Of a stretch of DNA of 64,000 bases, positions 21,031-33,500 are shown one piece after another. Within the stretch, counting starts at the first letter, position 1. Every line of letters starts with the position of its first letter. The stretch comes from Mugil cephalus. Taxonomy: Eukaryota; Chordata; Actinopteri; Mugiliformes; Mugilidae. The notes below the pieces were generated by a model. The model saw only the letters and a program-made list of their open reading frames with translations. It was not told where the DNA came from and made no database searches. The stretch covers positions 24,710,001-24,774,000 of the forward strand of contig NC_061773.1 of assembly GCF_022458985.1 (NCBI RefSeq). The letters run 5' to 3'. Position numbers and translations under genes: made by a program.

Positions 21031-21127
21031 CCAAGATAATGTTTTAACAATTGTCAAGTATCTGTCCTTCAACGTCAATTTGATGAGGTTGTGTCTCATC
21101 AGTTTCTCATCAGTGTCTGTCTCTCTA

Positions 21128-21262
21128 TTTCAGCCCTGCGATGTACTGGCGACCTGTCCAAGGCGTACCCCGCCTCTCGCCTAATGACAGCTGGGAAATG
21201 CTCCAGGCCTCCCGCAACCCTCCAGAGGACAAGCATTTACAGGAAAAGAATAAATTAATGAA
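21128..21262 (+). mobile_element. L2-type LINE (or L2-tailed SINE) 3' end
   Basis: GCGATGTACTGGCGACCTGT, then CCAAGGCGTACCCCGCCTCT, then CGCCTAATGACAGCTGGGAA match the well-known 3' end of fish L2-clade retrotransposons, normally followed by GCTCCAG, GACCCT, GGATAAG and an ATGG-type tail. This is a less decayed version of the tail embedded in every array unit. Confidence 0.65.
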
Positions 21263-24129
21263 TGAGGGGTTTGGGTGGTTGGAGGTTAATATTCACATCT
21301 GTAAATCTTTCCATCCATTTTTCTCCATAATGAAATCTTGAAGTGAATTTCTTGAGATGTGAGACAAATATTTTTGTGACATCAAACAACACAGCAGTTA
21401 TATTTACAGTGACAACTGTGATTAATTGTTGATGGTTGAATTTTAAGTTGTCTAGGATTTTTATGTATGTAGACCTTTATGACACACCTGCTGAGGTTTT
21501 GGATGAAGTTTGACGGGTCTAGGATCTCTATTTCCATCCATCTGTGCATCATGTGAATTGGTTTCACTGGGAAAATATGGATTAAATAAGGATAAAGATT
21601 AAATATTAGCTTGTTAGCGTGATACCACAAAAATATTCAAATCAAGCTGTGCTCTGCTTACATACTTGACAAACAGACTGAGTGATGTGCTACGATTTAT
21701 GTCTTTTAACAACCCAAGTACATGCCTATAATTTTAAGGAGTGATTGATTGACTAAACTTTCTCATATGCTCAAATGGACAAACAAAGAAATAAATAATA
21801 AAAAAAAACAGAAACAGTTTCATTAAGGCACTGTTAAGACATAGAAGATTGTGGCAGTTTTATTTTTCTATCTTTCAGTCTTATTTAGGTTTTATTAAAA
21901 AGATTTCACATTAATTTTGACATTTATCAATTATATTAATAATACTTCTCCAAAAATAAATAAATAAAATAATATAATAAAAAAAAAAATCATCAATGTT
22001 ACAAATTACCCTGTTTATGTAATTACTGCTCTAAGCCTTTGGAGGGCAGAGTGGACTTTTTTTCTTTAACCCTTTAGGGTTTGAAGCTGATATTCCAACA
22101 GATTCCATCTGATTAGCAGTGATAAATGAACAATTTAGTCTTTGAGTTCCGTAAATATGAAAATTATGCAAAATTAAGTGAGCTGAAATAAGCCAGCAAT
22201 GTCGATGTAAAAGTTAACATGTCACTATAAGTGAGATTAAGTCCACATAAAAGATTCGCCTCCACCAACATCTCGACACCATAAATAGATTGAATGACAT
22301 CTGTCTACTTTACAGTTCTACGGACCCTCATCAGGGTGGGCGGTGATTGCAACACACACGGTCTAGGAATGGCGTAACACTTTGCCTCCGGTATTATTAA
22401 TAGTTTGTATCACATAAATATTGCCACACCTCATTCGCTTGTCACTTCACTAATTCGGGCTGAGCCGACAGTGCAGTGATTTAATCACGCAATCCTGACA
22501 TTGATTTGGGGACAGAGACACAGCTAGCTAGCCAGTCTGTCATATTTACTGTTTGTCAAATGTATGCAGTGCATTAGCTTACAGGCTCACATCTGAGCCA
22601 AAGGACATTGGAGAAGTGTCCCCTCGCCGAGTCGTATCTAAGGGTCACCCTGTTTGATTCGTGAACAATGGCGCCGTTAGATCAGGAGATTGTGTAAGGG
22701 GTAATGGTCAAATTTTTAGGTTTTAACAGGCAGTCCTGAGGTAACCACAGCATCAATGACACAGTACAAGCCTGTGTTAATAATTCATGGCATTACCTTA
22801 ACAAGCTAACATTTAATGTGGTCATGAGTTCAGTGAGTTTTATTGTATTGAATGTACTTTGTTTTACTTTTGTTTTAAATTTTTAATGTGCAACATTTTG
22901 TCTCGTGAAGCACTTTGTTTTTTCTTAGTTTTTTTTACCTGTGAAAGTTGCTATATAAATAAAATTTACTTACTAGATTATGATGTTGCATACACAAAAC
23001 CAACTGAATAATAATAAAAAAAATAATCATTAACCATAGCTTGAATAATCAGAAAACAAGCAGAAACCAGGACAACTGGACTTGAAGTGTGTCTTGAGGA
23101 TGCTTGGCCACTCCTCAGAGTAATTCCTTTAGCTATAAGAGACTGGTGAGGAACATCTGTGGGTGTTTCCCCATCAGAAACTCACATGACTATTAAAGAC
23201 CAGATACTTTGTAGCTGGAAAAAACACTTTTGATCCTGTCTCCTTCCCTGTCAACAATAAATCCTGACGATATGATTAATTAATTAAGCATGAACTTTGC
23301 AGTTACTGATCCTAAACCCTGTGTAGTTTAATTGGGGAGTTTGGGAAGTAGAATAATTTTACCCTAACTGTGCAATGCTGTATTCTTTGTTTTGTAACAA
23401 GACGGTCTCCAACTATTGTGAATCACTGCTAAATATTCATCTTTACTTCATTCTCAGTGTGAATACGGTGCCTTAAGTTAGAAAAAACATATGTTTACCC
23501 CTTTATATGTGAGTGTCGCTATGTGAGAGAAGTATAAAACCCTGAGCCCCGGCCGGCCTGAATGCATGTTGATAATTTTTAGAGGAACCTAGAAAGCAGA
23601 TTTATCCCTGCAAAGTAAAGCTTGGAGGAAGAAATTCTGAAATATCTTTTGCATAATAATTCGGAGGAATTGGGTAAGGTGAAATTTAGCTACAGATATT
23701 TTTTCCCCCAGAGATAGTTTTCATGCCTTTTTAAAAAATAAATAAATAAATAAGAGAAAAGAACATACAATTGCAATGCTACAGGCTGCACTTGTACAGA
23801 TGCAACTGCTGCCTGCATAATATGCTGCTGCAGTCTGCCAGGTGATACAGGGGGGAAAAAAAGGGCTTGTCAAATAATAGCACAGGCAATGTGATCACTG
23901 AAATACGTATTGTATGTTAGCACGAAATACACCCTTTACGCAATGTTTTGCACACTACGTAAGCTCTAATATTGTCATGTTGCTTTGTGATCTTTTGGAC
24001 AGATACATGTTTGCATCCAACCTGAGGGCCTCTTTTTGTTTTCTTACAGTGCCATTTCAACCGAGCCTGATAACGGAGGCGGAGGAGTATATGCTGAAAG
24101 TGCCCCAACGAGCAGCTGAAATACCCAAC
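21263..24129. other. Intergenic stretch
   Basis: AT-rich, no gene seen. Around 22840-22975 the motif TGAAAGTTGCTATATAAATA followed by AAATTTACTTACT is the typical 3' tail of a fish retrotransposon. The remainder holds A-rich runs and nothing else I can name. Confidence 0.5.
22840..22975 (+). mobile_element. Retrotransposon 3'-tail remnant
   Basis: GAAGCACTTTG followed by GCTATATAAATAAAATTTAC resembles the recurrent 'AAGCACTTTGTG...GTGCTATATAAATAAAG' end found in many fish LINE/SINE copies. Only the tail is seen. Confidence 0.45.
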
Positions 24130-24539
24130 GAGAATAACATTTGTCGTTCAAATCGGCCAATGGGGGCCGCGGAGCGCCACGCTGTGCCTCTCGCGGCGCC
24201 GTAGGGGGGCGGTGCTTGAAGCCGAGGACCCACCCCTCAAGGCCGCGGCGTTTGGTTGCACACAGGCTGCAGTTTCAGTTTGTTTTATTCACCATTTTGA
24301 GTAGCTGAAGGTAAAAAAAAATAAGAATATTTGCGTTTGGGGTGCAAGTCGCTGCCATACTTTTATTTTCACGCGCTCTCTCGGACGGTGGAGTTGTGCG
24401 TCAGACCTCGTTCCCGTCGGTGTTTTGCAGAGCGGGAATCTATATTTCTTTTTTTTTTCTCCTCTTCCCCCCCTCTCCTGTGCTTTTTCTTCTCCCCCCC
24501 TTTTCTTACATCCTTTAACCTCTACAGTATTCCTGCAAA
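24130..24539 (+). promoter_or_regulatory. nucks1: nucks1 CpG-island promoter and 5' UTR
   Basis: CpG density rises sharply around 24150-24450. An NF-Y-type CCAAT box lies at 24157-24161 (CGGCCAATGGGG), with GC-rich sequence after it and no TATA box, as is usual for a widely expressed nuclear-protein gene. The 5' UTR runs into the ATG at 24540. The transcription start cannot be fixed from sequence. Microsatellites (TG)n at 24745-24811 and (CTC)n at about 25104-25130 follow in intron 1. Confidence 0.6.
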
Positions 24540-27500
24540 ATGTCAAGACCAGTGAGGTAGGTGTGCTAAATCTGTCCTGTGCTTTCCCCCCGTGAGTTAA
24601 TAACGACACCGCGCAGGCAAGGCTGGCTGGCTGGCTGGCTGCACGGAGAACGCGCACGTCGCCTCCATGTTGTGTTTTATGAGCCGGGAATTTGTTTATT
24701 TCATGAAAATATAATGGGAACGTGCGCGCGTTGCGTTTCCGTTCTGTGTGTGTGTGTGTGTGTGCGCGCGTGTGCGTTGCGTGTGTGTGTGTGTGTGTGT
24801 GTGCAACCCCTCGTTTTCTAACATGGATCCCAGCAGCGGTGTGGACTGTTCGCCATGTCTTGTGGAGATACGCCGCCGTGTCGTGTCTGCCTCGCATTTT
24901 CACGGATCCATTTATGCGCATTGTTTGGGCCAAATGTAGGGGAGGGAGGGGGGTGGTGGAGGCACATTGGTCGGTGCGATTTGAGCGAGCTACGTTTTAG
25001 CGGGTTGCTCGAGCCAGGCCTGATAACATTTTCCCCTTTCTCACCCGAGAATGAGAATATGGCTACCCATTCATCCAGGGAGGCTCCAAAACCCTAATAC
25101 CCCCTCCCTCCCTCCTCCTCCTCCTCCTCCACCCCCCTCTTTCCAAAAGAGAAAAAAAAAACACCGGAGGAGGTGTTGGTCGGCCTCAGGATTTGATCTC
25201 GTTACCGCGCAGACTGGGCACGTCGGTGCTGTAGTCACGATTACATGTAGTGTTTTTTTTTTTTCACCCGTGCATTTTAATGCGTAAAAGTCGTGTTGGT
25301 GAAAGGTAACGTGGTTGAGGGGGGGGAGGAGGACGCAGGGAGAGCGGGACTACATTTTCGGCGCTGGCAATAAATTAACACTGATGTCAGAGGGAGGCGG
25401 AGAACTACAAAAAAAAAAAAAAATACCACACCCCCTCCTCCCCCCCCGGTTCAAAAGCCCTACTGTGATTAAAACGCATGAGGTGTCTCTAGGCTCTTTT
25501 ATTTCGAGTTAAAATGCCCTTCTGCTTCAGACTAGAAGTCATTTCATGCTTATCCAGTGTGGGCGTGATTCTCGAAATCTCGCGTTTGTTCGTGGAGTCC
25601 TGTTTTTTTTGTTTTTTTTTTTTTTAAACTGATCTGTTCCTCATTGAATGAAAATTGGATGCACGTTGTTAGGACTTGGAGAAATCTTTAGGGACCGTGT
25701 GATAGTAACGCTTCAGGAGGGAATGGAGTGTAAATACACACACAAACTGAACTGAACTGAACTGCAATAGGAATTAGTGTTCATTAATTATTTATTACAA
25801 ACACCGTCACTAAGGTTTTCACCCAGTGAAAAATACTTCCCAGCAAAAACATGCATGAAAAACACATGTTGCACAAATATTGCTCCAAACAAATCAACAT
25901 GACAAGTAAGCGCAGCCTAAAACAGCACATTATTAAGGTTCTTTGACGGTGTCAAATATAAACAGAATCCTTAATGATAAAATTCTTTAGCCAATAAGAA
26001 AATAAAAATCAACTGCACCAGCAGTCTTCAATGGTTTTTAGGCCGAGGACCCCCAAACTTATGGAGAGATTAAGCAGGGAACCCCTACTACTATATTAAA
26101 CATGGCCTAGCACTGTTTATACATTTAAATTATTATTATTATTATCATTTTGCAAATAATACACAGGCACAAATATTCCTTTTTTTTATTTCGAACATGC
26201 AACGGCAGGCCATAAAAATGTCTGGTCAACCAAAGATTTTGCGCCCCCCTCTCCCTGCACTGTGGCCGTGGACGCCCCGGTTATGTGAACTACAGCTTAG
26301 GAAGATAATAAATTAAAGTTTTGGGGAGTTTTTGACTGATGGTCACAGAAAATGGTCACCATATATGACAAAACCCTCCTAGAGTGATATGCTAGTTTGT
26401 AGCTGATGAGAATGACAGTCATCATGGATGGATGGATGGATGCTTTTTTCATCCCAAACTGGGAAATTTCGCAGTTGCAGCTGCAATGTACAAGCACTCA
26501 ACACCATGCATACTACGTAACAGGAAAGCACAATATACTACATACACAATATTTACAAGAATTATGAAAATAAGTGAACACAAAAGGAAAAAAAGAGGCG
26601 TTATCTGTCACATACGGATGAGGAATTGAACAGTTGGGTGGCTTGATGCAGAGCCCCATGTTTGCATGATGCTCTCTCCGTTAAATTATTAGATGGATGC
26701 TTTCAGTCTTTGCACAGGCTTGGATCATGTTGGACCAATATCATAATCATCATCTGCAACTGTTCTCTTTCCTGAGCCTGAACCCATGACAAACCTTTCA
26801 TTTAGAACTGATGAAGCCTCTTGGATCAGTGGTAAAAAAAAAAGTTCAGTTGCCTTCTGCTTTTGATTTAATCAAGTCTTTGTCCAAACTGGCTGGAGAT
26901 TTCAATCCTTACCAAGCACATATAAACAATAGTTTCATCAATTCACCCTTTCTGCAGTTTCGATGACTCACTAGAACTGGGCACACTGAGATTGTGGTCT
27001 CTGCCGTCCCCAAGACCTGGACCGTGATATGGTGAAAGTTCAGCTGGCATGTCACTGGCTCCTGTCTGGGTCTATTAATGTGATGAGTGTCGGCATGTGT
27101 TCCTGCTTTTGTAATCAAAGTACTTGTAAATGTTTATGGCACCATTAGACTACCTTCAGAACAGACACACACTGCTGCAGCATTGTGTTTAACCCGGTTA
27201 AGACCCACAGATGCCTAATGAGTTTACCAGGCAGCTGTTGGAAATGATACGAGATACCAGCAGCACGCTCAGTTTGAGGTGGTCGACTCATATAAGAGGT
27301 CTTTTGCAGTTCAGTTTTGTTATTTTCAGTTGTTTGCATGTAAATGGATTAACCTCTTATCATTCCAGACTATTTGCCAAACTCCCCCCTCCCCCTCCGC
27401 CATACCAAAACTCAATTGAATGCTGTTCATGAACATTTTGGAGCTCACGCATGGTCTTGGTCTCTTTTTGAAAGCCAAGACTCAGAAGTTTCAATCACAA

Positions 27501-30500
27501 AAGTGAGAGTCACTCCAAGTGGTATTGTTCTTGTGCAATCAAAGTTAATGCACAATCAATAAATAAGCTGGTGTTGGTTGTTTCGGCTGTTGGTTGAACC
27601 CTATAATGACTTTTATCAATCAGTGCGTTAAAAAAAACTAATTACTGCCCTAATTGGACTATAACAGGAGAACTTAAGCACATGTAAACAGGTTACTCCG
27701 ATTAAAATCATAGTTCTTATTATCAGATTGAGACACCCAGATAATGCGATTGGAATTCAGTTTTCTCCGGCTTGTATACGGTAACCGCAGTTTTCCAATC
27801 GGATAATGCTCCACAACCACTGCGCTGGTGTGTGACCCCTGAACATTAACATCCAAGAAAGCCAGTCGTAGAAGAAGAAGCTAAACGGAGCCGCTAGAAG
27901 AAGCGTTTGAAAGATATTGCATTTTTACCTGCACCAGAAGTAGCACAAAGGTTATGTACGAGATTCAAAAATGTACTATTATCCCTATGGTTGTTGTTGT
28001 TTGAAATGCTGGTCTGCCGCATGAATGACTCGTTTATTATATGACGTAATGGGTCAACTGGAAAATGGGCCGTATTAACGTGGTATTAACCCGCTGAAAA
28101 GACACGTTTCGCCACCTAGTGTGGAGGAGGAGGACAGTTATTCAATTTTCTTGCGCTGCATTTAAACTGGGACAAGGACTGTAGTCAGGAAGTCGAATTT
28201 TGAGCATAGCTCGATTAAGCTCTGCATGTAAACGTGAAATCAGAGGGAAATTACATACTTCTTGCAGCATTTACTCAAACAAAACCTGCGTGCAGAGCTC
28301 TGATTGGTTCAAAAAGCTACTGCCGTCCCATATAGGACCGAGCTGAATGTTAAATGTGACTTAATGCGAGTTGCTATTTGTGAAACAAAACTTTAAAAAG
28401 TAGAGCTGAGTTTCCAGCGTTTTTAATGGTGCTCAGCTCAGTGTCAGCACTGCGTTACAGCTTTTTGAAGGTGTGTGTTACCTGAACCACTGCTGTCACC
28501 TGAGGCTTTCCCCATACACTCTGCCAAATTAGCCCGGGAAACTGTAGAACTTACACCAGTGTCTTATTCAGTCACACAGTCAGGGCGGGGGAGCAATTGA
28601 ATAATACAATTAAGACATCCGTGCACTGCCAACATGTCGTATAATAACTTCATCGCCCACACCCCAACTTCTCTGTCTGCTGTGTCTGGTGTCAGGTGAA
28701 GGCAGCAGAGTAACTCATAACGTGTCTGTATTTTTTTCACAGGAACAGGAAGGTGGTGAACTACTCACAATTCAACGAATCTGACGATGCAGGTAAGAGC
28801 AAAGCTTTCAGTTTATATGAGCGGGGACAGAAAATACAAAAATAAATAAAATTAGTGGCGTCCTGGTCCATGCATTTTTAAAAAAACATTCTCGTATGGG
28901 TATCACCCTTCATTCAAACCCTGTCTTTATGTTTATTTTAGGTCTGCCATAAACCAAAACTGCATCCCTGTAGCGTCAAAACATCTTCTTCCTCTTCTCT
29001 TTTAAGGCCGTGTTGACAGTAACACCGTACAGAAGTAATGCAGTTACTGTAATGCATCACTTTTTGCTGAGAAGCATAACAAAAATAATTGTAATATTTT
29101 ACTTGATACAAATGTCAGTAACACACGTTACAGTGGATTTTACACCCGAAATGAAATAAATTAAGTTGTTCGTTTTTATAGCAATTCAAGATTAGCAGAG
29201 GAGGAAAAAATATTTGAACAAATGTTAACTTCCTGTTAGTGACTCTACATTCCCCAGATGAACACATGCTCATTATTTTCAGTTCATCAGAGAAAAGGAT
29301 ACGAAGAACATTATAGTTTAAGTTCACTTTGTGTGTGAAACCAAAAGATGTCATGAAATAACACAAGTAACTGAAGGAAACATGTAGCGTGGTGCAGCTT
29401 TCTTTAGGTGTTCGGTTACGATATACAGTAGTAGCTTCTAGTAATATTGATTTCAATATGAATACACCTAAATTTACAGTATCTCTATCACAGCATGTGT
29501 TGGGCCATAACTGCTCCTCTATGTTGTACTGTTGTTAGCGTTAGCTTAGCTTAGTCATGATGTCACATCACCTTCTACTGGATGTGGAAATGAGCTGCAC
29601 TGAATGTAATAACATCTATTGAGAACGCACAATCCACATTTCCAGTTATTTTTGGTGAAAGAAACGCCTTAAAATTCAAAGATGGTATTATTATAATGTA
29701 ACTAATTACTTTAAAGTTACAGTAACGAGTAATAAGTAATACTTTTAAGGCAGTTGGCTAGCTGTGTGGAAGTACTCTGGAAAATGAAGTCAGCAATATG
29801 TAAATGATGCAAAGAGGATGTTTGGCGAGGTGGTAGTAAGAGCAGGGGTCTTGAAAAGTATTCAGAATTGAATTATTGACTTTTGAGAAATGAAGACCCT
29901 TAAAAAGTATTAAAAAGAAAAAGTGGAATGTGTCCAGTACGCTAAGGAAAAGACCGCACTCCCGTCTACAACATCTCGATGTTGCACCAAATTTCCAGAT
30001 GATTTAGGCGCTCTGCCTGTGTGTTGTCCCTCCAGGGTTTCCGTGGGGTTTTCAGAAGTATTAAAAGTTGATAATTCAATTTTGGGGCATTTCAGACCCT
30101 TAAAAAGTATTAAAAAGTCTTATCACGACATTATGAGGTCTTTAAATTCCGAAAACATTTAAAAAGTGTCGGAGTTTATTTATTTATTTAAAAAACAGAA
30201 ATGGACCGGCAACATAAAAACTGGACTACTGTGGGTGAATTGTCTCTGAGAGCGGCAGGACTTGCGTGGAAATTCAAATGCACAAATGACATTACGAAAG
30301 ACCAGAGAGTGCACATTACGAACCTACTTTACGTCATGGCGTTAGCCACAAGGACACTTTTAGTCACCGTAAGAGGAAGCTCTCCGCTGCTAGCTTCTGT
30401 GCCAGTAGCGTTACGCCACCACAACCTAGTGTTGACGTCATACCTTCACTGATAGCTGCACATGAAGCTACAGCTAAGACGAAGAATTCTGTGGTATGAT

Positions 30501-33500
30501 AGTGGTCTATGGTCTTTATCATATCAAGTGTCACTGATGTAAATGGTGACAATTCAAAGTGGCAGCGAGGTGTAAAAAAATGGTGAGAAGGTCTTGAAAA
30601 GGGTTTAAAGAGGCACTCAGTAAATTCAGTTATATGCACTAGGATCAAATACTTGTAAACTAATATCTACCTCTCAGGATGTTAGCATTCTTAGCTAAGA
30701 TAAAATACTTGACTTGCATGACTGTGGACTTATTCCTTCCTTAATTCTTGTGTGCAGATTTATGTAAGAAAGAAGCTATAGTCATTTCCTTTCTCTCTCC
30801 GTGTGTGTAGATGAGGAGTATGGTGACGACAAGCCTAAGAAGGTGCGCACAGCCCCTCGTGAGCCCAAGCACAAGCGCTCAAAGAACTCACAGGATGACA
30901 GGTGAGTCCTCGGAGTTGTGATTGAACTCCCACAGCAGCTTCACTGTAACGGTAGAAGTAGAATCCACCAGTGGCAAAGAGACACACCGTGAAGGCAGCT
31001 GTGGGGTGAAGGGCTGCATTTATGGGATAAATCCCTATTCAGACATTTATTTTCCAAATCAAACAAGGATTTTCATAGAAACCTGCATCAACATTTCAAG
31101 GTTTCACTCTGCAAAGTAAGCTCAGCCGAATGAAACCACTGCATGAATAAAAATTTAATCATTTAACCTTCGAAAGCAAGCATGTCCATGTAATTTCAAG
31201 GTTTTTGTTCATCTTGTCGCCAAACTCTAACAGTTGTATTTGTTTTTCCCAATTCTTCGTACCAGTGAGGACTCCGATGACAAGCTCTCCAAATCTAAAA
31301 ATGATTCAGCAGGTAAGTCGGTCAGATTTACGGTGGGGAGGTTGGCTCGGAGCGCCCTGTAAAACGCTCACCGTTGATTAGTGCACACTGGACGCAGGAG
31401 ACCCGGCTCACTGACTTCCTTCTGTGTCACTGTTGCAGACGACTTTGGCAGCGAGGAGGAGGACAATGAATTTGGAGAGGAAGAAGAGGAAGATGGAGGA
31501 AGTGACTATGAAGAGAAAAAAGGGAAAAAGGGAAAGAAAGCCAAGGTGGAGAAGCCCAGCAAAAGGGGGCCAAAGAGAAAACGGGCTGCAGGTAACTTTA
31601 AATATTCTACATCTTTGAGTTTAATTATATAAATGATTGAATATTTAAATGTTATTGGATGTAAAGTTCACACAGGAGCAGTTTAAATTTATAAACTCCA
31701 GGCCTATTTCACATAGTTTTACATATAAATATCAAGAGTAATCACTAATGAATCTTGTTTCCACACCTGTAGAATTAAACTTGCTATAGTAGCATGTTTT
31801 TCTACTGATACATACACTGATGTGTATGTTGTTTTATCACACAGTACATTGAATTATTTAATAGGCAATTTAGACTTAGTTAAAGTTAAGTTAAATCACG
31901 TTAATTTGATGCAGAATCTGGGTCTGTAGCTGATGTGCACCTTCCCAGAAATGCAGGGCTTAAAATTTTGCAGCACCGTGACTGAACTCCAGTGTTTGGT
32001 GTTTGATTGCGATTTTAAAAAAAAATCAACATTTAGGAAAAAAAAAAACAGCCAATCAGAAGTAGGGTGGGAGTGGGTGTTGGAAAATTTGGTTCCAGAA
32101 TAAAAATATTTTATGTGCTGCACATATTTTAATGGTCAGCAAACGGTGACAATATACCAAACTTATTTGTTCTGCTCCGAGTTAACCTGTAACGTCAATG
32201 CTATGATATCAGAAGTCTGAAATTTCAAAGCTGGAATATAGAATTTCAGAGTTTTAGTGAAGGCATCATCCAAGTTTTTTCACAGAAGTCACTGTTGTCG
32301 GAAAGATGGAGAGTAAAATTATGAAGCTAGGAGAACGTATCGTAAATTAATATTACTAATATTAATGTTAATCACCCCCAGAAAAAAAGTTCAGGTTCAG
32401 GATTTTTTTCATACTTAAAGCCCTGGAAATGTAACTACGCACCAGGGCGACAAGCTGTGATTGGTCCGGTTGGTAGTAGCATATTTCTGCTTTAAGCTGC
32501 TTGTAGAGTATTGAGGGCCGACATGCAGTAACCTTCATGCCTTTTTTGCTTTCGCCAACATTTTGGCCGAAGATCTCCAAACCTCCTCAGTTAATCTTGT
32601 GGAATATTAATTGATACAAAACAATCAAGGTGGAGAAGCAGTTGGAAATCCGAAAGCACAAACAGGTTACTACCAAACGGACCAATCAGACAAATGGCCC
32701 CAAATGATGCTGTTGCTATGCAGTTTAGCTACTTAAGCTAACATTGGTTTCATGTACAGTAGCACATTTGTTATTTGTCTTTAAGGGAAATCTTCCAGAT
32801 AATTCATATCAAATTGGGTTCAGATTGAGTCCTACTGCATATGTGAAATGTCTGAAGGATGGAAAAATAGGTGTGTGTGTGTAGAGTGTTTGGTTGTGGA
32901 GAACTGAGCTTACCAGACTTTCCTATAGCCTAACAGTGTTCTAGCATTGTAACGCAAAATCAGTGCAGTCATTTAATTCCAAGATTTTGAATTGAACGGT
33001 GAAGATTATTCATGCGTTTGTTTCATCTGGCTGTAATCTTGTTTACAAGTGGAGCACAATCCGAGCTGCTAAACTCTTTATGTTGGCTTCTCATGATATT
33101 CTAAATTTACTTTGACATTTTTGTGATTACTTAAAGAACATGTCTTCTTTAGTGCCTTAAGACCTTAATTTTATGTATTCAGGAAACTTCTTGTTGTTGC
33201 CGTTGTACAATAACTCACAGAATTAATGCAAGCACCAGCTGTGTAAATACCTGCAATAGTTGTACACCGATCAGGCATAACATTATGACCGCCTATCTAA
33301 TACTGTGTAGGTTCTGATATTTCAGAAAATGGACATGGACCTTCTGAGAATTGTTGTTAGTCGGGGTCATACATACTTGATATCTACTTCTCCTGTCGGT
33401 GGTTTTAATGTTGTGGCTGATTAATATGGAAAAGTACCATTTAAAACCATAGTACCATTTTAAATATATTAATTACAAAAAATTAACAGCGTTCGTCACT

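Larger units (their letters stand above)
24557..28742 (+). other. nucks1 intron 1
   Basis: Long first intron with a CpG-rich start. It contains a hAT-like repeat (26020-26285), a LINE tail on the - strand (about 26420-26560) and a 0.6-kb dispersed DNA element (27625-28240). No extra coding exon seen. Confidence 0.6.
28793..30810 (+). other. nucks1 intron 2
   Basis: Mostly repeat: about 29008-29748 and 29845-30610 are two separate DNA-transposon-like elements (see their entries). No coding exon seen. Confidence 0.55.

Noticed and set aside
24289-24933. 214-codon open frame on the - strand over the nucks1 promoter
   Set aside because: Low-complexity (His-Thr repeats from the TG run, basic stretches) and opposite the CpG island and nucks1 exon 1; no splice or family support.
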